A stretch of DNA of 64,000 nucleotides, from the NCBI RefSeq assembly GCF_000711215.1, contig NZ_JOMF01000004.1, positions 310,001-374,000 on the forward strand, written 5' to 3'. Under the pieces are notes generated by a model that was not told the DNA's origin, ran no database searches, and saw only the letters and a program-made list of their open reading frames with translations. A program made the translations under genes and the position numbers. Below are positions 18,180 to 26,913 of the stretch, piece after piece (within the stretch, counting starts at the first letter, position 1; each line of letters begins with the position of its first letter). The stretch comes from Methanomicrobium mobile BP. GTDB taxonomy: Archaea; Halobacteriota; Methanomicrobia; Methanomicrobiales; Methanomicrobiaceae.

Positions 18180-20417
18180 TTAACGGATTTCTTTTTTCGC
18201 ACAATTTCCGGGGTTGAACTTCCTCAGATTCAACGAGAGCGAGATTACCGTAATCGAACTCAGTATCATCGCCGCACCCGAAAACTCGGGTCTGAAGACT
18301 ATTCCGAAGAACGGATACAGAATGCCTGCCGCAACCGGAATCAGGCAGATATTGTAGAAGAACGCCCAGAAGAGGTTCAGCCTGATTCTGCCCATAATCT
18401 TCTTTGACAGGAGGAGGAATCCGCGGATATCGCAGACCCTATCGTTCATGAGGACGACATCGGCGCTGTCCAGAGCAATCTCCGTTCCGTTGGAGACCGC
18501 AAGCGCGATATCGGCTTTTGCCATCGCGGGCGCGTCATTGATGCCGTCGCCGGCAAAGAGTACCTTGCCGTAGTTCTTCTGATATTTATCGACCGCGGAC
18601 GCCTTTTCGGTCGGCAGAACGCCGAAGGAGACATTTTTCTCCTCGATACCCAGAACCGAAGCCACTGCCTTTGCCGCACCTTCACCGTCGCCGGTAATCA
18701 GCGCCGCCGCATAGCCGTCAGCCTTTACGGCAGCTATCGTCTCTTTTGCGTCCGGCTTTATGACATCGGAGATGACAATGCCCGCAATGACGCATCCGCC
18801 GGCACCCGCCGCAGATGCCGCATTCGCGTCATCTGCGGCTCCCGCGGCTCCCTTGTCCGTCAGGTCCGTCCGCGCAAGAATTACCGTCGTGCTGCCGTCG
18901 GACTCATGTTCTTTCAGCTCCGCGATGACATTATCGGGGACGGCAACGCCGAAACTGCGGACAAAAGCGGCATTTCCTACGGCATATCCGCGACCGTCAA
19001 CCGTTCCCGACGCCCCGCGACCCGCGTGCGACCTGAAATCCGTGATCTGCGGCACTTTCACGCCGACCCTGCCGGCCTCGTCCGAAACCGCTGCGGCAAT
19101 GGGGTGCTCGGACATTGCCTCGATTCCCGCCGCAAGTGCAAGGACCGAACTTTCGTCATCCCCGTTAAACGGGATTACCTTCGTTACTTTCGGCTTTCCG
19201 ACCGTCAGCGTTCCCGTCTTGTCAAAGGCGATACAGCGTATCTTATCGGCATCCTCAATGACCTCGCCGTTCTTGATGAGGATTCCCAGTTCGGCACCGC
19301 GTCCTATGCCTACCGCGACCGCGGTCGGAGTCGCAAGACCCAGCGCACAGGGGCAGGCAACCACGACGACCGAGATGAAAACGGTCGCGGCAAAAAGCGG
19401 CGTTGCATTCAGCAGGAAATACCAGACACACGCGGAAACGGTGGCGATGAGCAGGACCGCAGGTATGAAATACGAGACAGCGGTATCGGCAATCCTCTGA
19501 ACATGCGGTTTCTGACGCTGTGTCTCCTCGACAAGCCTGATAATCTGCGAAAGAAGGGATTCGCTGCCGGCTTTGGTTACCCTGACGACAGCCGCACCGC
19601 CCGTATTGATGGTGCCGCCTATGACGCCGTCGCCGACTGCCTTTTTGACGGGCATGGGCTCCCCCGTGACCGGGGACTGATCGGCATACATCTCGCCGCT
19701 TACGACGACCGCATCCGCGGGCACGATGCTGCCGGGCTTTATCATGACAATGTCGCCGGATTTCAGCGAATCGGCGGGCACAGTCGTGTATTCATCCGCA
19801 TCACCAGCATCCGTCTTCAGAAGCGCCGTCTTCGGTTTCAGAGATATCAGTTTCTTTACGGCATCGTTTGTCCTGCGCTTGGCGCCGCCTTCGAGGAAAC
19901 GACCGAGCATGAGGAATGACGCGAGCATAACCGAGGTTTCGTAGAAGATGAACTCGCCCGAGAGGAAGATGTTGAATGTACCCAATACCGAGGCAATGTA
20001 TGAGACGCCGATACCGAGCGCATACATGAAGTCCATGTTGAGCGAGCCCGTCCTTAAGCCCGCGAATGCCGATTTGAAAATAGGATATCCGAGATATAAG
20101 ACGGTCGGCGTGGCGATGACAAACATCACGTACCGCGACAGTTCCGCGGGCACGATACCCGCAAACATTATCACGACGAGAACGGCGGATACAAAGAATC
20201 CGATAATGATTCTTCTTATGCTGTCCGCTCTTTCCTTTTGAATATACTCGCTGTAAGAAGAGACTTTTTTACCGCCGCTGCCTCCTCTTTCGGATCTTTT
20301 TTTGGACTTATTTTCGGATTTACCGTCTTTTTTACACTCTTTAGTGCTCTCTTTTTTAATCTCGCTTTTAATCTCTTTTACTTCTTCTGAAGAATTCTGT
20401 GAAAGATCCCCGTGATT
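18180..20417 (-). CDS. copA: Copper-translocating P1B-type ATPase, transmembrane and catalytic part (reached by -1 frameshift)
   Basis: This is the catalytic part of a CopA-like metal efflux pump. It contains the CPC motif (ACPCALGLATPTA) in a membrane helix, the phosphorylation site DKTGTLT, and the hinge GDGINDAPAMAKADIA. The nearest in-frame start is a GTG at 20174, but it lies inside the first membrane helix (RRIIIGFFVSAVLVVIMFAG). The frame stays open upstream through a charged linker to the A10 run at 20416-20425, where the two-HMA-domain frame (20378..21001) meets it in the -1 relation. Joined at A10 they give about 940 residues with the normal CopA order: HMA, HMA, membrane, actuator, membrane, P/N domains. 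A sequencing error, a decayed gene and programmed slippage all remain possible. Confidence 0.85.
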   Translation of the reverse strand, partial: NHGDLSQNSSEEVKEIKSEIKKESTKECKKDGKSENKSKKRSERGGSGGKKVSSYSEYIQKERADSIRRIIIGFFVSAVLVVIMFAGIVPAELSRYVMFVIATPTVLYLGYPIFKSAFAGLRTGSLNMDFMYALGIGVSYIASVLGTFNIFLSGEFIFYETSVMLASFLMLGRFLEGGAKRRTNDAVKKLISLKPKTALLKTDAGDADEYTTVPADSLKSGDIVMIKPGSIVPADAVVVSGEMYADQSPVTGEPMPVKKAVGDGVIGGTINTGGAAVVRVTKAGSESLLSQIIRLVEETQRQKPHVQRIADTAVSYFIPAVLLIATVSACVWYFLLNATPLFAATVFISVVVVACPCALGLATPTAVAVGIGRGAELGILIKNGEVIEDADKIRCIAFDKTGTLTVGKPKVTKVIPFNGDDESSVLALAAGIEAMSEHPIAAAVSDEAGRVGVKVPQITDFRSHAGRGASGTVDGRGYAVGNAAFVRSFGVAVPDNVIAELKEHESDGSTTVILARTDLTDKGAAGAADDANAASAAGAGGCVIAGIVISDVIKPDAKETIAAVKADGYAAALITGDGEGAAKAVASVLGIEEKNVSFGVLPTEKASAVDKYQKNYGKVLFAGDGINDAPAMAKADIALAVSNGTEIALDSADVVLMNDRVCDIRGFLLLSKKIMGRIRLNLFWAFFYNICLIPVAAGILYPFFGIVFRPEFSGAAMILSSITVISLSLNLRKFNPGNCAKKEIR

Positions 20418-21001
20418 TTTTTTTTGCCGCCCTCTTCCGCATCGTCGGATTTGTCACCGACGGCGCATCCGACACCGCAGGCGTCCCCCTCGCCCGCATC
20501 CCCGACATCGGCGGCGCTTACCGCTTCGCCGTCATCTCCGATGTATTCAAATCCGTATTTGCTCAGAGCCGCGGCTATTTTGTCTTCAAGGTCCGCATAA
20601 TAGCGCTCTTCGTCCTCAAGGTCGGAGTATGAAGGTGCGACCTTTATGAATCCCGAGTTGTCGGTGATGTTGATATCCGCAAATATGACGCCGTTTATCC
20701 CCTCAAGACCGGTCTTGGCACGCTTCGCACAGCCTGCGCAGTGCATGCCGCCGATGTGCATCTTCTTCTCGAGTGTGAAGACCGAAAAACCCGTATCCGA
20801 GACGGTATCGGCAATCTCGGCGAGTGTGACGGCTTTAGGATCCCACTTTATGTCCGCACTCTCGGTCGTTATGTCAACGGCGGCATCGATTACCCCGTCT
20901 CTCTTTGACAACGCCGTCTGAAGGTTTTTCGCGCAGTTTGCGCAGTGCATGCCGGTGATCTTTAACCTCATGCTCTGAAATTTATCGGAATTATTTTCCA
21001 T
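20378..21001 (-). CDS. N-terminal copper-binding region of CopA: two HMA domains (0-frame product)
   Basis: This 207-residue reading frame holds two heavy-metal-associated domains, with GMHCANC at residues 17-23 and GMHCAGC at 85-91. An acidic, cysteine-containing linker follows. The frame runs through three AAA codons of the A10 tract, then 12 more residues, and stops at TAA (20378). As a standalone product it would look like a double-domain copper chaperone. By -1 slippage it would become the N-terminus of the 940-residue ATPase. The start is an ATG with no strong ribosome site. Confidence 0.85.
   Translation of the reverse strand: MENNSDKFQSMRLKITGMHCANCAKNLQTALSKRDGVIDAAVDITTESADIKWDPKAVTLAEIADTVSDTGFSVFTLEKKMHIGGMHCAGCAKRAKTGLEGINGVIFADINITDNSGFIKVAPSYSDLEDEERYYADLEDKIAAALSKYGFEYIGDDGEAVSAADVGDAGEGDACGVGCAVGDKSDDAEEGGKKKITGIFHRILQKK
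20416..20425 (-). promoter_or_regulatory. A10 slippery tract in copA (candidate -1 frameshift site)
   Basis: On the coding (minus) strand ten A residues read as AAA AAA AAA A in the 0 frame, which contains the classic A-AAA-AAA heptamer. The 0-frame stop is 36 bases beyond the tract (last base 20378). A -1 shift opens the ATPase frame. Confidence 0.6.
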
Positions 21002-21249
21002 ATCGGTTTCAATCCCCTGTAGGTATATCCTAATATATTCCTTTTCGTTAATGAAAGTTTTTTATTGCGACAGCCCTAATAATCCGCGGTTTTCTGAAAA
21101 TAACCTAATAATTCCGAAAATGTCTGCGGCTTCCGAAAAAAAGGTGGGGATAACGGTGCGGGATGATTTCCCGCATGATTTGTTGCCCGCTGAGGGGGTC
21201 GGGATAACGGGGTATTTAACGGGGTAACGGGGTATTGCCGTATATACCG
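21002..21249. other. Intergenic region upstream of copA
   Basis: This spacer of about 250 bases lies between the copA start and the DUF1805 gene end. It carries repeated short motifs (TTCCGAAAAT-like and GGGGTAACGGGGTA-like) but no gene and no clear promoter was identified. Confidence 0.4.
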
Positions 21250-21546
21250 TTATACAATCAGTTTTGCGGCATCCCGTCCGCTCATGCCGACCTTTATGCC
21301 AATCTTCTCGCCCGAAGGGTTTACCGCCGCAATCGTGCCGTTTAAGAGATCGTTTATGTCCGCAACCGAATTGCCCGATGGTTTTACTTTTGCCGCGGGA
21401 TAGGCAAACTTCTCGAGTCCGTTGACGTCGAAGGCGCCGCATCCGATAAGTCCCTTATCGGTCTTCACGAAGACCAGATTCACTTTTCCTATGGGTATTA
21501 CAAATCCTTCGGCGGTTTTGCCGTCGATCTTAACATCTTCTTTCAT
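21250..21546 (-). CDS. DUF1805 domain protein
   Basis: This 98-residue YunC-like protein of unknown function is widespread in archaea. Visible landmarks are IPIGKVNLVFVKTDKGLIGCG and the C-terminal VGMSGRDAAKL. The start at MKEDVKIDG is chosen because the family begins there; an ATG 54 bases upstream adds unrelated residues. It is a single gene, divergent from the methyltransferase. Confidence 0.8.
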   Translation of the reverse strand: MKEDVKIDGKTAEGFVIPIGKVNLVFVKTDKGLIGCGAFDVNGLEKFAYPAAKVKPSGNSVADINDLLNGTIAAVNPSGEKIGIKVGMSGRDAAKLIV

Positions 21547-21717
21547 CGGAATATGATTCGGGATTCCTGCATATAAGTGATTGGGATACCTGCGATTCAT
21601 ACGGATAATGACGGACTATGCGGAATTTATATCCGAAAATTACAGGCGGGAATTTGCGGGAGCCGTATGCAAAAGTTATAGCAAGTAATAACATCTCTCG
21701 GCAGTAAACCCTTACTG

Positions 21718-22986
21718 ATGCCTGCAATAAAGAATCCCGATGATTTCAGAAGATACCTTGCCGATTTTTGCAGCCGCGGCGGGTCGCGGGAAGATACGGG
21801 AGAATGCAGGACCGCGGTCGCCGACTCGCGGAATACGGGGGTAAAATATTTCACGAACAGTTTCTGGACGGCAAAACAGCGGCAGGCATCTTCAATCCAC
21901 GAAATATCATACCGCGCCTGTTTTAAGCCGCAACTGCCGCATTTCTTCATAGATCTGCTCACCGACGAAGGGGACATTGTCTATGACCCCTTTACGGGAA
22001 GGGGTACGACGATCATTGAAGCGGCGCTGATGAACCGCAGGATTATCTCGAACGATATCAATCCGCTGAGCAAAATTCTCAGCAAACCGCGTCTTTTTGT
22101 GCCGCGACCGGATGAGATCGCGGGAAGGCTCGATGAAATATTCAAAAACGCGGATTCGTATCTGAAAAAGTCGGATTTCACCCCCGAACTTCCCATGTTC
22201 TATCATCCCGCGACCGAATACGGGATAGCTGTGCTCATGAATTATCTGAAATTGCGCTCGGATTCCGGCGCCGCCGACAATATCGACGACTGGATACGGA
22301 TGACCGCGACCAACCGCCTTACCGGTCATTCCAAAGGTTTCTTCTCGGTCTATACCCTGCCGCCGAATCAGGCGGTATCGATGGAGAGTCAGATAAAGAT
22401 AAATCAAAAACGCTCTCAGATTCCCGAATACCGCGATGTTGCCGCTCTGATACTGAAGAAAAGCCGTAATCTTCAGAAGAATCTGACAGACGCGGACATG
22501 GAAAATCTCGCGGCTGCGGGCAGTTCGGCGCGGTTTTTGACCCGCGATGCCTGCGATACGCGGGAGATAGCGTCCGCGTCCGTGAAACTTACCGTGACCT
22601 CGCCGCCGTTTCTGAACATCGTGCAGTACGCCGCGGACAACTGGCTCAGATGCCGCTTTAACTCGCTTAATGCCGAGGAGATCGGCGAAAGAATAACCAT
22701 GTCGTCATCTCTTGCCGACTGGTGCAATGCAATGCAGAAGGTCTTCGACGAGCTCTGCCGCATCACGGTCAACGGCGGCTGGGTGGCGTTTGAGGTCGGC
22801 GAAGTCAGAAAAGGCGAGGTCAGACTCGACGAGAGCGTAATTCCGCTGGGGCGCAACAGCGGCTTTGAATGCGCGGGTGTGCTTATCAACGAGCAGAATT
22901 TCACTAAAACATCCAATATATGGGGAATCTCGAACCGCAAACGCGGAACGAACACGAACCGCATTGTCGTTTTTTACAAAAAATAA
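21718..22986 (+). CDS. DNA methyltransferase (N4-cytosine or N6-adenine type)
   Basis: This 422-residue AdoMet-dependent methyltransferase has motif I as DPFTGRGTT at residues 90-98 and catalytic motif IV as TSPPF at residues 294-298. The TSPP form is common in N4-cytosine enzymes. The order motif I, long middle region, motif IV is the alpha-like arrangement, and the middle probably recognises the target. No restriction endonuclease gene is near, so it is an orphan enzyme that could act in regulation or protection, or be a relic of a lost system. The neighbours are housekeeping or hypothetical genes, with no mobile element visible. Confidence 0.85.
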   Translation: MPAIKNPDDFRRYLADFCSRGGSREDTGECRTAVADSRNTGVKYFTNSFWTAKQRQASSIHEISYRACFKPQLPHFFIDLLTDEGDIVYDPFTGRGTTIIEAALMNRRIISNDINPLSKILSKPRLFVPRPDEIAGRLDEIFKNADSYLKKSDFTPELPMFYHPATEYGIAVLMNYLKLRSDSGAADNIDDWIRMTATNRLTGHSKGFFSVYTLPPNQAVSMESQIKINQKRSQIPEYRDVAALILKKSRNLQKNLTDADMENLAAAGSSARFLTRDACDTREIASASVKLTVTSPPFLNIVQYAADNWLRCRFNSLNAEEIGERITMSSSLADWCNAMQKVFDELCRITVNGGWVAFEVGEVRKGEVRLDESVIPLGRNSGFECAGVLINEQNFTKTSNIWGISNRKRGTNTNRIVVFYKK

Positions 22987-23064
22987 GATTGATTACTGTT
23001 ATTAATGATTTTTGACCGTTGATGATTATTGCTGATTTTTGCGTTTTAACGCCAAAGTCGGAAT

Positions 23065-23448
23065 TTACCCGAAGATCTCTTTCTTAACGGCAAGTCTGAG
23101 GACGGACTCGGGGATATTTCTGTATATGCCTGCGCAGTGCGGACCTTCCACGACATCGCCTTCGGTCCCGCTGCCTCCGCCTCCGCAACCGGCGCATGCC
23201 ATGCCGCAGTATTTCGAGGGGTCGGGTATGGGCACAAGCTCTTCGAGTCTTCTGCCGTTTATCGTGACGATATGGCGCCCTTCCTCCGATGCCGCCTCAA
23301 TCTCTTCGTACGTTAAAGAGGCGCTGTCGCGGTATATTGCCGCAATCTCGCCGACCGCGTCCTTGAGGCTCTTCATCGTGTCGGAGCAGACCGGCGGAAA
23401 TACCGTCGGGTCGCCGCTTTTCAAGAGAACAATCTTTACGTCTTTCAT
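23065..23448 (-). CDS. Uncharacterised protein with CGMACAGCGGGG motif
   Basis: This 127-residue soluble protein belongs to no family I recognise. The N-terminus (KIVLLKSGDPTVFPPVC) is strand-rich. A compact cysteine/glycine segment with three cysteines (CGMACAGC) lies around residues 81-88, and a further cysteine follows at about residue 105. The arrangement resembles a metal or Fe-S site. It ends 40 bases downstream of the ArsC-like gene, on the same strand, and is probably cotranscribed with it. That context suggests thiol or metalloid chemistry, but this is inference only. Confidence 0.65.
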   Translation of the reverse strand: MKDVKIVLLKSGDPTVFPPVCSDTMKSLKDAVGEIAAIYRDSASLTYEEIEAASEEGRHIVTINGRRLEELVPIPDPSKYCGMACAGCGGGGSGTEGDVVEGPHCAGIYRNIPESVLRLAVKKEIFG

Positions 23449-23491
23449 ATTCCTCTTCGGGTTAATTTCAGGTTATTTTCAGATAATTACT

Positions 23492-23917
23492 TCAGAATTT
23501 CATTATGCCGAACTGACCGTCGACCCAGTCCGAGATGGCGTCCCTGACCTTCCTAAAGCCCGCCGTTACCTCCTCTTTCGGACCCGAGAAGAGATACGGG
23601 TCGGCAAACCGCTGATCTATGACGAATTTCGCGTTTATCGACTTTTTGACGTCGTCGCTACAGCTGCATGTGATAACCGCCACATCAAAGTATTCGTCTT
23701 TGTAATCCCTGACATTCCTTGTTTTTTCATCCGAGATATCGATTCCAATCTCTTTTAAGACGGCAATCGTTGTCTCGTTCACGCTTGCGGCGGGGTTGAC
23801 GCCGGCGCTGAACCCCTCATATCTGTCGCCGTATCGTGCATTGAGGATTGCCGCCGCCATCTTCGAGCGACCCGCATTGTGGTTGCATACGAACAGAATC
23901 TTCTTTTTTTCGGTCAT
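23492..23917 (-). CDS. Arsenate reductase-like / low-molecular-weight protein tyrosine phosphatase fold
   Basis: This 141-residue protein has the phosphate-binding loop CNHNAGRS (Cys11-X5-Arg17) near the N-terminus. Two further cysteines at 84 and 86 (TCSCSDD) lie where thioredoxin-coupled ArsC enzymes carry their redox cysteines. FADPYLFSGPKEE matches the family acidic DP loop. The role is arsenate reduction or phosphotyrosine hydrolysis; the extra cysteines favour arsenate. No arsB or arsR is adjacent. GGGTG stands before the start. Confidence 0.8.
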   Translation of the reverse strand: MTEKKKILFVCNHNAGRSKMAAAILNARYGDRYEGFSAGVNPAASVNETTIAVLKEIGIDISDEKTRNVRDYKDEYFDVAVITCSCSDDVKKSINAKFVIDQRFADPYLFSGPKEEVTAGFRKVRDAISDWVDGQFGIMKF

Positions 23918-24045
23918 TTTTCACACCCTTTCGTTTAAGATAATTTATTATATGTATATTGTATGTTTCTTAATGGGTTGCCGCTCCGATATATCTGATA
24001 TGTATGCGGCAAACGGATGCGCCAAAGTACTTTCAGTACTTTTTT

Positions 24046-24852
24046 TCAGCGCCATCCTTCTTTCTCATTCGGATGTGCTTCATCCGGCTGCGTCGCGGCT
24101 TCCTTCTCCGCGGCGCTCTCCGAAGAGACATTGTCCTTCATCAGTTCGGGATAATAGCGCTTACCCACCTTTTCCTTGTTGTGCTGCCAGAGAAACCAGC
24201 ACCCGATGATGGCTGCGGCAATCAGGATAATCGCAAGGATTCCGAACCACATGTTGTAGATAAAGAGCCGATACACATACTCCGAGCCGAGCGCTATCGA
24301 GTAGCAGCTGATGAGACTGCCGACAATGACGGCTAACATGATGTTCTTACCCGGCATTCCAATCATCTTTCCGATAATCGGGGTTGTGAGACCACCGGTG
24401 CCCTGAAGCGGAATTATGACGAATATTGTAAGACCGATCGAGGAAAATCCCTTGATCCATGGGTGTTTCTCGAAGAAACTGCTTCCGTTGTCTACTATGG
24501 TCTTCATCAGTTTCGTTCCGAAGAACGGTATCTTAAGCGCCAGTTCGAAGTTAAGGACCATGAACAGTGCGCATAGGATATCAATTACGGCAAGAACCGG
24601 CGCAATCAGCCACCACGGGATTACGCCGGTCGCAATCGCAATCGGAATTACCGATTCCTTGCCGGCGGGGGGTATGAAATAAACCGCCATCAGTCCCGTG
24701 AGCAGTATGAAGACATCCCTGTTCAGGAACAGAAAGAGCACGAAAATGAAAACGGCGCCAAGAACAAAAGGAATAAAGAGACGGAAAAGAATCCTCGCCG
24801 TACCGCTCATCTCATGAATAAACGAGAGAGGCTTTCCTTTTGTATCCTGCAT
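24046..24852 (-). CDS. Small multidrug export-type membrane protein (COG2426)
   Basis: This 268-residue integral membrane protein has about six hydrophobic segments and the family landmark YFIPPAGKESVIPIAIATG near residue 60. A hydrophilic charged tail follows from about residue 225. The family name implies export, but the activity is not established. It lies upstream of the ArsC-like gene on the same strand with a gap of about 130 bases. Confidence 0.75.
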   Translation of the reverse strand: MQDTKGKPLSFIHEMSGTARILFRLFIPFVLGAVFIFVLFLFLNRDVFILLTGLMAVYFIPPAGKESVIPIAIATGVIPWWLIAPVLAVIDILCALFMVLNFELALKIPFFGTKLMKTIVDNGSSFFEKHPWIKGFSSIGLTIFVIIPLQGTGGLTTPIIGKMIGMPGKNIMLAVIVGSLISCYSIALGSEYVYRLFIYNMWFGILAIILIAAAIIGCWFLWQHNKEKVGKRYYPELMKDNVSSESAAEKEAATQPDEAHPNEKEGWR

Positions 24853-24959
24853 GTCGATAATTATTGGTTTTAAAGGTAAATTATAGTATCATTATGGGAT
24901 CGGGATAAGGGCATGCCGTCGGGTTTTCGGTCAGTATTTGAAAGCTTTGAATCAGAAGT

Positions 24960-24976
24960 CGTGAGAAATTCTCACG
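24960..24976. repeat. Inverted repeat CGTGAGA-AAT-TCTCACG
   Basis: Perfect 7-bp arms flank three bases. The repeat lies about 110 bases upstream of the COG2426 gene start and could be an operator. Confidence 0.55.
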
Positions 24977-25025
24977 GGTTGAAATTGCCTGTTATCTGTA
25001 ATCCGTTTGTGATTTCAACGCTCCA

Positions 25026-25052
25026 AAATCGTCAGCAACTTGTTGACGATTT
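25026..25052. repeat. 27-nt palindrome
   Basis: The sequence is symmetric about C25039 with 12 of 13 pairs matching (arms AAATCGTCA/TGACGATTT plus inner CAA/TTG). It could be a binding site for a dimeric regulator or an RNA hairpin. It lies about 175 bases before the COG2426 start and about 130 bases after the end of the aminotransferase gene. Confidence 0.55.
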
Positions 25053-25180
25053 CATGATACATAAATCTATTTACAAGCGGAAGATGATCGCCAATTGCCT
25101 GAAAATGCCTGCAAAATCCGCATGCCAAAAAAATACAAACCAACCGACAAAATGAAAAAAAGATATATTCTCAAAGAAGC

Positions 25181-26317
25181 CTACTTTATCTCCGAAATTC
25201 TTCTCACTGCCTCTTTGAGTGTATCCATTCCCGCGGCATAAGAGATTCTTATCCATCCGGGAGCATTGAAAGCCGTTCCCGGGGTCGAGGCGACAAGACC
25301 CTCTTCAAGCCAGCGGTTTGCGATTGCGAGGTCATCGCCGTCGACCTTGATAAACGCGTAGAATGCACCCTCGGCAGGCGCGGTCTGATAGCCTATATCG
25401 TTGAGAGCGCCGATGAGGTAGTTGCGGCGGAGCTCAAACTGCTTTCTCATGTCCTCGACGCAGGTCTGGTCGCCGCGAAGTGCCGCAACGCCGCCCCACA
25501 TCGCGAAGGTCGTCGCCTGACTCGTCGTGTGCTGCTGAACCTTGGTCATTGTCTTTGTTATCTCAAGCGGCGCATGCGAATATCCGAGCCTCCAGCCCGT
25601 CATCGCGTATGCCTTCGAAAAGCCGTTGACCGTGATTGTTCTCTCGTGCATATCTCCCATGGCGGCGATTGAGAGGTGTTTTCTGCCGCCGTAGACGAGC
25701 TTTTCATATATCTCGTCGGCGCATGCGATTATGTCGTTGTCCTCGCAGATATCCTTAATCAGCGCAAGCGAATCCCTGTTTAAGACCGAACCCGTCGGAT
25801 TCGACGGCGTTGTAAAAATAAGCATCTTTGTATTTTTGTTGACCTTCTCGAGAATCGTGTCGTCAAGCTGGAAGGTCTTTAAATTGAGCGAGTGGTGAAC
25901 GGGCTTTGCGCCGGCGAGCATTATCATAGGCTCATAGCTCACCCATGACGGATCGAGGATTATTGCCTCATCCTGCGGATTCAGACAGGCTTCCATTGCC
26001 TCCGAGAGATTGTTCTTGGCGCCGCAGGCAACAACGACCTCGTTGGGCGTCGCCGTTATTCCGTTATCCTTTGCGAGTTTGTCGCAGATTGCCTCGCGGA
26101 GTTCAAGAAGACCCTGACTTGCCTCATAGTGCGTCTTGCCGGATTTAAGCGCGTTAATACACGCCTCGGTAATGTGCGCCGGCGTGTCAAAGTCGGGTTC
26201 GCCGATGGAAAGCGAGATTACGTCCTTACCTTGCGCTTTCATCCTTCTGGCCTTGTCCGTTATCTCCATTGTCGCGGACGGCGGTATCCGTGATATCTTC
26301 TCTGAGAGTTTCTTCAT
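25181..26317 (-). CDS. Pyridoxal-phosphate aminotransferase, class I (aspartate/aromatic type)
   Basis: This 378-residue fold-type I aminotransferase has SLSIGEPDFDTP near the N-terminus and the pyridoxal lysine in NGFSKAYAMTGWRLGY. A tail WIRISYAAG carries the substrate-carboxylate arginine. It is most like archaeal aspartate or aromatic-amino-acid aminotransferases; the exact substrate cannot be read from the sequence. Confidence 0.9.
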   Translation of the reverse strand: MKKLSEKISRIPPSATMEITDKARRMKAQGKDVISLSIGEPDFDTPAHITEACINALKSGKTHYEASQGLLELREAICDKLAKDNGITATPNEVVVACGAKNNLSEAMEACLNPQDEAIILDPSWVSYEPMIMLAGAKPVHHSLNLKTFQLDDTILEKVNKNTKMLIFTTPSNPTGSVLNRDSLALIKDICEDNDIIACADEIYEKLVYGGRKHLSIAAMGDMHERTITVNGFSKAYAMTGWRLGYSHAPLEITKTMTKVQQHTTSQATTFAMWGGVAALRGDQTCVEDMRKQFELRRNYLIGALNDIGYQTAPAEGAFYAFIKVDGDDLAIANRWLEEGLVASTPGTAFNAPGWIRISYAAGMDTLKEAVRRISEIK

Positions 26318-26505
26318 ATTTATGCACGCAGTTTCTTTTTGGTAAATAGATAAGCGCTTGAAATCTTAATAAATTGATTGTATCATCAGAACGGGTCGGA
26401 TGATGAGGCGGAATGATGAAACGGGATTTTCGCCGGAAAACCGGTTGAAAAAAGATTGTGATTGTGATTTGAACAGGTAAGTGCGGATACTTACTATATG
26501 CCCGC

Positions 26506-26913
26506 TTACTTTAATCTCTGAACGAGTTTGACCGCGGCTTCGACCGCACGCTTTGCGTAGTCGATTCTGTCGCATGCCTCAAGGCGTGTCATTCCGGGTC
26601 CGGAGATGCCGAGCGTAACAGGCTTGTCGAACTCGAGCGAAAGGTCGATGATCTTCCTTGCCGCATGACCTACGACGACCTCGTCGTGCTGGGTTGCGCC
26701 CTCGATGACACAGCCGATTGTGACGACCGCGTCAATGTCCTTTCTCTTCAGCAATTTTCTGATTGCAAGCGGCATATCGTATGCGCCGGGGACGTATATT
26801 CTGTCGACAACCTGAGCACCGAGGAATTTTGCGTGCTCTTCGCCTTCAAGCTCCATCATGTATGTAAGGTCGCGGTTGAACTCCGCAACGACAAATCCTA
26901 ATTTAACTGCCAT
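26506..26913 (-). CDS. ribH: 6,7-dimethyl-8-ribityllumazine synthase
   Basis: RibH (135 residues) joins the ribitylaminopyrimidine to dihydroxybutanone phosphate. [22 protein letters not shown] and [14 protein letters not shown] match the family, with the catalytic histidine in the last of these. The length matches archaeal RibH. With RibC downstream on the same strand it covers the last two steps of riboflavin synthesis. Riboflavin and its precursor also feed F420 synthesis. Confidence 0.95.
   Translation of the reverse strand: MAVKLGFVVAEFNRDLTYMMELEGEEHAKFLGAQVVDRIYVPGAYDMPLAIRKLLKRKDIDAVVTIGCVIEGATQHDEVVVGHAARKIIDLSLEFDKPVTLGISGPGMTRLEACDRIDYAKRAVEAAVKLVQRLK

Larger units (their letters stand above)
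24853..25180. other. Intergenic region with two palindromes
   Basis: This 328-base gap has no credible gene; the only 80-codon frame is low in quality. It holds an inverted repeat at 24960-24976 and a 27-nt near-perfect palindrome at 25026-25052, each listed separately. It also lies upstream of the COG2426 gene and downstream of the aminotransferase gene. Confidence 0.6.

Noticed and set aside
20174-20174. GTG as the real start of the copper ATPase
   Set aside because: It would cut the first membrane helix in half and drop the linker, while the frame stays open to the A10 tract that joins the HMA-domain frame.
24957-25052. Possible remnant of a CRISPR repeat
   Set aside because: The two palindromes differ in sequence and there is no regular spacing, second copy or cas gene.
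24913-25155. 80-codon frame in the gap after the aminotransferase gene
   Set aside because: It has no ribosome site, a poor composition and overlaps two palindromes, so it looks non-coding.
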